Of a stretch of 64,000 nt of DNA, positions 57,081 to 64,000 are shown one piece after another. Below the pieces are notes generated by a model. The model made no database searches. It had not been told where the DNA came from and saw nothing but the letters and a program-made list of their open reading frames with translations. This DNA is from Stenopsyche tienmushanensis (taxonomy: Eukaryota > Arthropoda > Insecta > Trichoptera > Stenopsychidae), in the NCBI GenBank assembly GCA_008973525.1, contig WACJ01000297.1, positions 124,001 through 188,000 of the forward strand, written 5' to 3'. The translations under genes were made by a program, and so were the position numbers. Within the stretch, counting starts at the first letter, position 1. Each line of letters begins with the position of its first letter.

Positions 57081-57114
57081 AGGTGGTAGGTGGTAGGTGG
57101 TAGGCGGCAGGTGG
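57081..57114. repeat. Microsatellite-like GGTGGTA tandem run
   Basis: AGGTGGTAGGTGGTAGGTGG then TAGGCGGCAGGTGG: a 7-bp unit repeated about four to five times with decay at the right. Confidence 0.9.
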
Positions 57115-59910
57115 CTGGAGCGAGGCCATGAACGCTCTCTCCAGTTCATTATCATAAGTGATCCTGAACATTTGTATGGGCGGATGCTAGTGCCACCTAA
57201 CTCGCTTCAAGCGACTTAATCCTCTTTATCGACATTGCTTCTTAAGGCTTTAGACTCGCTCGAACCCTTCCGATCATCCAATATATATTATATAGACAAA
57301 TAACTCACCTAATATCCCCATATGCACGAGACCGAAAATATTTACATGATACACACTTTTGCAATATATTCGAAGCATTTAAAGAATGCTTACTATTTTA
57401 TGTGCACCCTCAAGTCAATAGATAGATTTTCTTCCCGGCTTTCGTCTTGTTATCCTCTATAAATATTTGATATTCAGAGACTAGTCGACGTAAGAAGCTC
57501 GAGCTTGAAGGTCTTTACCTGATTTTTATGTATGTCGTTAACGAACCGTGGTACAATCGGTTAGAGCATTTCCTGTCGTTTTTTATCTCGCAAATAGTTG
57601 ACGCAAAAATGTACACATAAATAATGTTCGCTATCTTATATAAGGCGGTAGGAGGTTATCGAATTTTTTTCCGGCCTAATATGATAGTTTGTTTTCGGTT
57701 GTTTAAGGGTTTGGGGGTGACCGAGTACCCCGACCCGCACGGGAATCAATCAAGTCAGCTAATGGGAAAACTGACGCGTGAGAGAATTGAATTTTCCGTT
57801 TAGAGCTAGGAAATTGTTTATCCAGGTGGGATGAATAGGTTTTGAAAAAAAAATATGTACCGAAATATATAGAGAAAATGGAGAGACGACTGAGAAATAA
57901 ATCAAGTGGTCCAAATTATTATTTATTTGGTGTTGGCATTATTCACTGTAAATAAGAAAACGAATTAGCCATATGAAACTTCACAAAAAACAATATGACT
58001 GTGAAAATTATAAAAATATTTGCAATATAATTTTTAGACTATATATAGTATTAACTCATAATTAATTTTGCGAGTTTTTCAGACTCCATTTCGAAATTTA
58101 AAATGAAATAATAATTAATAGAACGCAATATATGATATATGCCCGAGTTTTAAATTTTGGCGCCATAATTACAATATATGAGTGGAAGTCGAAATCTATT
58201 TGGCGACATAATGTCGACTTATGCATAGAAAGGGATTTTATTTATTTATAGAAAGTTGGAGTTAGGCTTTTCCCAGCAAAGGAAGAAGTCCTGCAGAAAA
58301 GGGAGAAATGTCTTCAGGATCGAGAGAGGATTTTTTCTGACCATCATCCACTTTTTTTATCATTAGACTATCACGAAACTTATAGGTATTCTTTGTGTAG
58401 ATAGAATTTAATTATTTTAGTTTCTTATTATCAAGTTAAATCAGCATTACTTTTAAATAATGACAGTAAATATTTTGACAATTGATTATTCTCTCAGTGA
58501 TTCTTTAGATGTATACTTTTATTTAAATTCATTGTTTTAAAGTATCTGGGATCATTTCAATCTAAGGAATGTATATTTTATGCTAATCAACATCGAGAGG
58601 AAAAACAAGAATACATTGGTTCAATTTTTCCAAAAAAGGTTCCCAGATATGATTATCTAAATAAGTTTATTTTAGATAAATTTTAATCGAATTAGTTTAA
58701 TTTTAATACATATAAGGGTATTATATCATTTTAATAAATTGTATGAATAAATAAATAATATTTTATTATTATGAAGTGCTTTAGAAGAAAGGTGTTATTA
58801 CTTTCGTCGATTTTGGGATATTCATGGTTCACCTCGAGCCACCTTCCTATTGTCAAAAGACAATGACTCCCCCGATTATGTTTTCCAAACACTTTGACTC
58901 TGATAATTAATTTCAATATAAAAGTCAGAAGGGAGGAGTCGAGAACAATAGCTACGACTCTCGGCAATACATCTTCGCTTGGCGAGAGCGTCGATCTTGT
59001 TAAGGATTCGAAGTCAAAGCTTTGAGGAACAAGCGAAGCAACAAACAACTCTTCAAAGTTATTAATGACTCAAATAAAAGGGTATCGGCGTGAGATGGCG
59101 CTTAAAAAATCCCCATTCCTCGTTTCGAGTAACTTTTTAATTCAAATATTGAAATGCAACTTTGTCCGAGCGGAGAAGTTTCGCCGTTTTTGTTGACTGC
59201 TGAAGTTTTCCGCTCTTTGCGAGACTTCGCTAATTGACGAACGAAAAAAGTCATATTTTATTATAATTGATAGCGTCGAATCCGGCCGAGACGTTGTTAA
59301 TTTTGAATATTCGGCGAATTTGAAGCCGAGTTGGAGTTGTTTCCTTAGACGACAATGTGGAGCTGGTGCGACGTTTCGGGGGAGACGAAGTCTTGTTCTT
59401 CTCCCGCGGCTGCACATCTTCTATTATGTTAAGCTGCATTCTTGCAAGCAAACCCCCAGAGCGACGTCTTCTGAATCGTTTTACTTTGAAACGTCGTTGT
59501 CTTCTCAAAACTGGAGGGATAAACTTGAAAAGTATCCAGGCTATTATCTTTCGCTGAACATAATTTTCCTTAGTGCTCGACTTATCACTGAAAGTTGTAC
59601 AATTATATAAAACTGACATATTTCACGAATACGTACAGTTACATCACTTCGTAATATATTTAAAAACATTCTATCTTATACAGATATAATCTTGTATGGT
59701 GTATGTAAGCAGACGAAATATGTCTTTTGATGGCTTCTGATGGCTTTTTTGTGTTAACGGATTTAAAAAATTTAAGCTTGGTTTTATTAAGCCATGGATT
59801 CTCAGAAAATTGTATTTCTTATTGTCAAATACTGAATTATATTCACCTATATATTACTATTGATCTCTAGATAATCCTGCAATCAAGCAGTCGGACTGGC
59901 AAATCTATCA
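57115..59910. other. No gene identified
   Basis: At 57540-57575 CCGTGGTACAATCGGTTAGAGC resembles a tRNA D-arm region, but no anticodon arm or T-arm B box follows within 60 bases, so it is not a tRNA gene and may be a SINE head. At 59142-59619 frames of 96 (plus) and 122 (minus) codons overlap; the minus product is arginine-rich (RRQRRFKVKRFRRRRSG) with no known domain. The area is locally GC-richer. 57590-57800 is also GC-richer. Confidence 0.35.
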
Positions 59911-60010
59911 TATCGGTTCATATCTATAGGTGTGGCTAGCGACCACATTTTTAAAACATACATTCGCTCTAAAAACCATATAAAAATGTTTGGTAATAGT
60001 CCCATAAAAG
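59911..60010 (+). repeat. SINE-like repeat M, copy 2
   Basis: GGTTCATATCTATAGG, then GCGACCACATTTTTAAAACA as in copy 1. The B box is more worn here. After about 60 bases the similarity to copy 1 ends or turns around. Confidence 0.5.
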
Positions 60011-62169
60011 CCATACAAACAGAAATCAAGATAACAAATTAAAACCAACAATACTATGTGTATAAGCTGGGAATTATATTTATATTATGGTTTTTCATAA
60101 ATTTGCTGAAATTTATTTTTGTTGATCTTAAAGTGGCGTATGTTTGTTAGCAGTTAATGCAGAAAAAAATATGACCTGAGCAAATGATCGCATTTTTATA
60201 ACCACTCACTGCTCCAAACAATTGATGATGGGCTCTACTTATGATTAAATATTGTAATTTATTTTTTGTTGACAAGCTGTTGTAAGGGAGTGTCACATGA
60301 GCGTTCGGAATTTCACAGGGGAGAATCAAAACGTCATAATTTTTACAAAACATATTATATTTAATCAAAATAAACTCCATTAGCTTCAATATTTTTTTGC
60401 CAATGGGAGTCTAAATCACTTGATCGATTTTATAAAAATCTGCACTTATAGACAGGTCTTCCCGTTTTATTAAAAAGGAATAATATATTATGCTCTTATT
60501 TGTCTACTATATATCATAGTAACCATAACTTTTTTTTGATGCATTGAAAGCTTTGGCTAGCGTTTTGGAGATTCATTGACAATCAATCACAACTCATATA
60601 CTTTCGGTTATCATATTAAATCATTATATCAACGAAGAATGCACCTCCAAAAGTCTTAGTTTTTGGCCTTCTGACATTTCACGTAGCACTCACTTATCCA
60701 GCTTTTTTAAACTTAACTATGAGATGAGATGTTGTTCCCAATTTGAACTCATATATTTTGAAGACGTCACCCTGTTAAAAGTCATAAAAAATAATAGAAA
60801 TGGAAAAAAATAATACCTTATGTAAATATAATCAAAGATAATAGTACTTCAGTCAATTTTAAATAGTCGAACACGTAAAATATTGCACAGCTTTTCTCAA
60901 TTCTGGGTGATCTTTCACTAACTGAAATTCTGAATCTTCATGTGTAACTATGTATCAGAATTTTTCTTATGGATTGTAAACAATAATTTTAGTTGGTATT
61001 GATTGAAAATAAGCAACCAGTTATTGGGGGTTGAAAAACAACATCAAAGCTAAAAATTTGAAATTATTTATATTTATTTCTAATTATATATGTTAATTAT
61101 TGATGCCAATAATACTTCATAATTATTTTTGCGTCTCTTCCCTTCCAGTTGTGTTTTTTTACATACAATTTACGTTTTCCAATTAGCTTAATAGTATTGA
61201 CCAAGCTTTCTAATAATTTGAGCTTTATTTTAATTAAACAATTATTGATTGTAGTTATTAAAATAATTGTAGTTGGCACTCAATCTAATGAAGATATCTG
61301 CATCTGTGAATATAAATTAAATGGCATTATAAAACCAATACGTTGGCTACCAATTTACAATTGTGGCTTACCGAGCTGGGATTATTCTTAATTTATTTAA
61401 ATCGCTTTTTTTTCAAAAGCTCTCAGCTAAGGGTAGTTAGTATTTATCAACCTCCTAATTATCGTAGAGAATTTAATTAATCCGAGCGCGTTCTCAAGGG
61501 GAGTGGTATTCCGGCGTGCGGAGGCGAATAACTCTTGGCTCCACCGCAAGGGCAGAAATACGGTCCACAGAGGAGCGCACAATTGCGAATTTGGAAAGCG
61601 GATCCGTCACACAAGGACGATCTTTATTTCGGAATTAGATGAGACAACTGATGGGGTTGTGGCCCGTTCCGTTTACACGAGTTTGTCATTTGGGAGGAAG
61701 GAGCGCGAGGATGCCGCACAAACTACAGGGACCTGATTCTCCCTTGCATCCCGGAGAATATTGTATTTACAGCTATTCACTTACTGTTCGGATACGACCT
61801 AAGCAAATTTCAGCGGCGTTTCACGTAAGCGAAATGTGAATACCCTTGCTGAAAATCCAAAAATTGCACAGTTTATTTTTTTGCACAAACTTGATGTATT
61901 TATCTATATATTTAAATCGATCATTTAATATCACAGTTACCTTTGAAATTGACATTGAATACAGCTTATAAAATCACATTCATTTACAGCTGAAAAGATC
62001 GAAGAAAATGATCATGTGTTTAAATATATTCTATATAGATTTAATAGCGCTAAAAATGTCGTTTTCAGATTTGCATAACAAACATTCTGAAAATAATAAT
62101 TACATTTTCAATATCAATTAATGAAAAAAATGATCCGATAAAAATTTAAAATTTATGCAACTAAATGTA
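60011..62169. other. No gene seen; GC-richer block at 61480-61760
   Basis: AT-rich apart from 61480-61760, where two overlapping plus frames (61503-61736, 61639-61839) run without a known domain. No repeats assigned. Confidence 0.4.
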
Positions 62170-62338
62170 CAATCAACCCTTCTATAGCGTCGAGATAAGG
62201 ACCACGATATAGAAAAAATGTTAATAAATGCAAGTGAATAACACGCGTGAGGGAGCATTGACTTTACGTATTTTATTATACCTGTTGATTACGTAAAAGA
62301 CGCCGCAAACGACGTGGACGCTATAGGAGGGTTGATTG
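62170..62338. mobile_element. pogo-like MITE C4
   Basis: 169 bp, TA at 62168-62169 and 62339-62340. Ends CAATCAACCCTTCTATAGCG and the complement of CAATCAACCCTCCTATAGCG are inverted with one mismatch in 20, the best-kept pair of the family. Interior AAAAGACGCCGCAAACGACG is shared with C2 and C3. Confidence 0.88.
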
Positions 62339-62373
62339 TATATTATATATAAATGCCATCAGATATAAGTTTA

Positions 62374-62482
62374 AACACCCAATAAGTTCACAGAATGATT
62401 AATTATTTTTTATTTGAGTTCTTTTCGCAATTGCACTATATTTTTCTCAATATATGATATCCTATGAACTTATTGAGTGATG
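62374..62482. mobile_element. Mariner MITE D5
   Basis: About 109 bp: left ACACCCAATAAGTTCACAGA, right the complement of ACATCACTCAATAAGTTCAT then AGGAT, with TA near both borders. AT-rich, non-coding. Shortest complete member of family D here; it lies 35 bp from C4. Confidence 0.75.
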
Positions 62483-63789
62483 TATTGTGTCACATATCAC
62501 CGACAAATGTCTACCTGTTTATCCCAGCGTAGATGAGATCTTTCGACGTGTTTACTGCCACTCGGTCCCGAATCTAATATGGCATGAGGACTTCAATGAG
62601 TCGGCATCTGCGCTACATGACCTTTCTAACGCAGAAAGTGGTTTCTGACGTACATGTCCATGACCTCTCGATTAGACTCATCCGGAGAGGACTAAAAATC
62701 AATATATACACAAATTTCATTGACGAGTTGAAATATTGACATATCGATAAGAAAATAAAAATGATCCATTGATTGTCAGTATATACAATTTTTTTTTTAA
62801 ATCATCAGCAATTTAAAACAGCGAGTGACTATGCAAAATTGAGGATATGTTCAGGTTCAAAGTTTTAAGGCTTAGGAAATATAATATCAGTCATATTTTC
62901 AACAATATTTGAATTAGAAGATATGTATAAATTTGTATGTATTTTTTTAACACTCAAAATTGTACCTTGAAATAATTATATATTATTTTATAATAGTTTT
63001 ACCAGGGGTTAGAGGTTTTAAAGGGCTTAATTTTTTAGCATTTTTCCAAATAGCCTGAATCTCTACATCAAGTATCCAGAAACACTTATATTTATTTACC
63101 ACAGATTTATAGCTATTATTCCTTATCATTTAACATTTGAGATAAATAAAAATGGTGAATATTGTTGTTAATTTGCATCAATTTTATTGTATATATTTGA
63201 GCGAAAATTTTGATATTGTGCTATATTTTGAATAGTATTTATGAGCATCACGTCCTTGAACTTATCTATCTTTATCCAATTTTCATGTCTGTGAATTAGG
63301 AGAGGACGGGGAATGGTTATGAGAATGGTCAATATACAATAGTCTTTGATCTCCACTTTGGCTTTTAAAATAGTAAGTTTGTATTCATATGTATATCTTA
63401 TTTGATATACAAATCTGTTGCTTACGACAAATTATCGATCGCATACTTTGTTAAAATTTTAACAAATCAATTTTTATATTGCACAATATGATGAATTTAA
63501 ATAAATTGCGAGATTTTGCTCGGGGCAAAATTTTACAGCGAGGTAAATTATATCCTACTGAAAAATCTCGGCTTCAAAATTTACAGACAAATTGCTTCAT
63601 AAAGGTATCCCGAAAGTCTGAGTAATAATTAATATCGGGAATTTAATTGTGATCAAATTGAGTATACGCACCTGTGAGCATAGTCGAATTTCGGTAATTT
63701 CCAAACAGGAACGGTGTTCAACATCGCTCGGCACTAAAGTCCATCAACCTTTTGTCGTTGCGGAGAAAATGTATTTTAGTCGGTGAATA
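62483..63789. other. No gene seen
   Basis: GC-richer at 62500-62690, otherwise AT-rich. No repeat or coding support. Confidence 0.4.
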
Positions 63790-64000
63790 AACAAGCGCTT
63801 TGATTTTCTTTAGAAGTCTTGGGCGGAAACGAGTTCCCTAAGAGGGCCACAAAGGCTTCGCCGGTATCCAGGTGCCCGCGGGAGTCCCAGGTCCTCCAAC
63901 CTCCGGCGGGGGGAGCAATTTGGGCCGCCGCTGCTCAGGATCACCACTTCAAACTTTGTGTTTTCCCCGTGGAATTAAGCATTTGGATTTGACGTCGGCT
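63790..64000. other. GC-rich block at the window end
   Basis: Abrupt GC- and CpG-rich stretch with GGTGCCCGCGGGAGTCCC, CCTCCGGCGGGGGGAGC and GGGCCGCCGCTGCTC. It is not a copy of repeat E. It could be the edge of a promoter, an exon or a regulatory block that continues outside the window; the sequence here does not decide. Confidence 0.3.

Noticed and set aside
57540..57600. tRNA gene
   Set aside because: Only a D-arm-like stretch is present; no paired acceptor stem, anticodon arm or T arm can be drawn.

Overview
This window looks like gene-poor nuclear DNA from an arthropod, most likely an insect. It is AT-rich, has no operon-like gene packing, and no host protein-coding gene could be recognised. 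The recognisable content is a layered collection of old transposable elements of kinds common in insects: mariner, pogo-like, hAT, piggyBac-like, a Mutator-like transposase, an RTE-type non-LTR retrotransposon, LTR-like repeats and tRNA-related SINE-like repeats. The order or species cannot be told from the sequence alone.

Layout. 0-10 kb: a dispersed repeat at both ends of the stretch (1-125 and 9346-9478), a piece of a DDE transposase (2834-2940), a mariner relic (4023-4450) and a nearly full-length but broken mariner (4555-5789), then an LTR-like repeat (6620-7121). 10-27 kb: several copies of a short repeat (family F), one split by an LTR-like repeat and one by a TTAR-flanked element, plus a deleted mariner with a transposase piece inside (20404-20809), and scattered GC-richer islands. 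28-33 kb: three terminal-inverted-repeat elements, an hAT terminus and the 3' end of an RTE element. 34-37 kb: a ZBED/SCAND3-like hAT transposase pseudogene next to a mariner tail. 39-46 kb: SINE-like repeat, a roughly 1.3-kb inverted-repeat element that holds a long-armed foldback element, and an hAT MITE that holds another element. 46-57 kb: TTAR-flanked elements, LTR-like copies, a perfect piggyBac-like MITE, and two Mutator-like transposase pieces arranged head to head. 57-64 kb: mostly unannotatable sequence, one pogo-like MITE, one mariner MITE and a GC-rich end.

Nothing here forms a working pathway. The elements relate to each other as nested insertions: LTR-like E2 lies in F2, G1 in F3, G2 in hAT MITE T, foldback J in element K. 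These nests give a relative order of transposition. The unexplained GC-richer islands, the 34-codon candidate exon at 33464-33567 and a few open frames are the only hints of host function; they may be regulatory or exonic, but this is inference. No new biological system could be demonstrated. The most distinctive structures are the foldback element at 40720-41030, the family E repeats with their inverted repeats, and the head-to-head transposase pieces at 53.99-54.96 kb.
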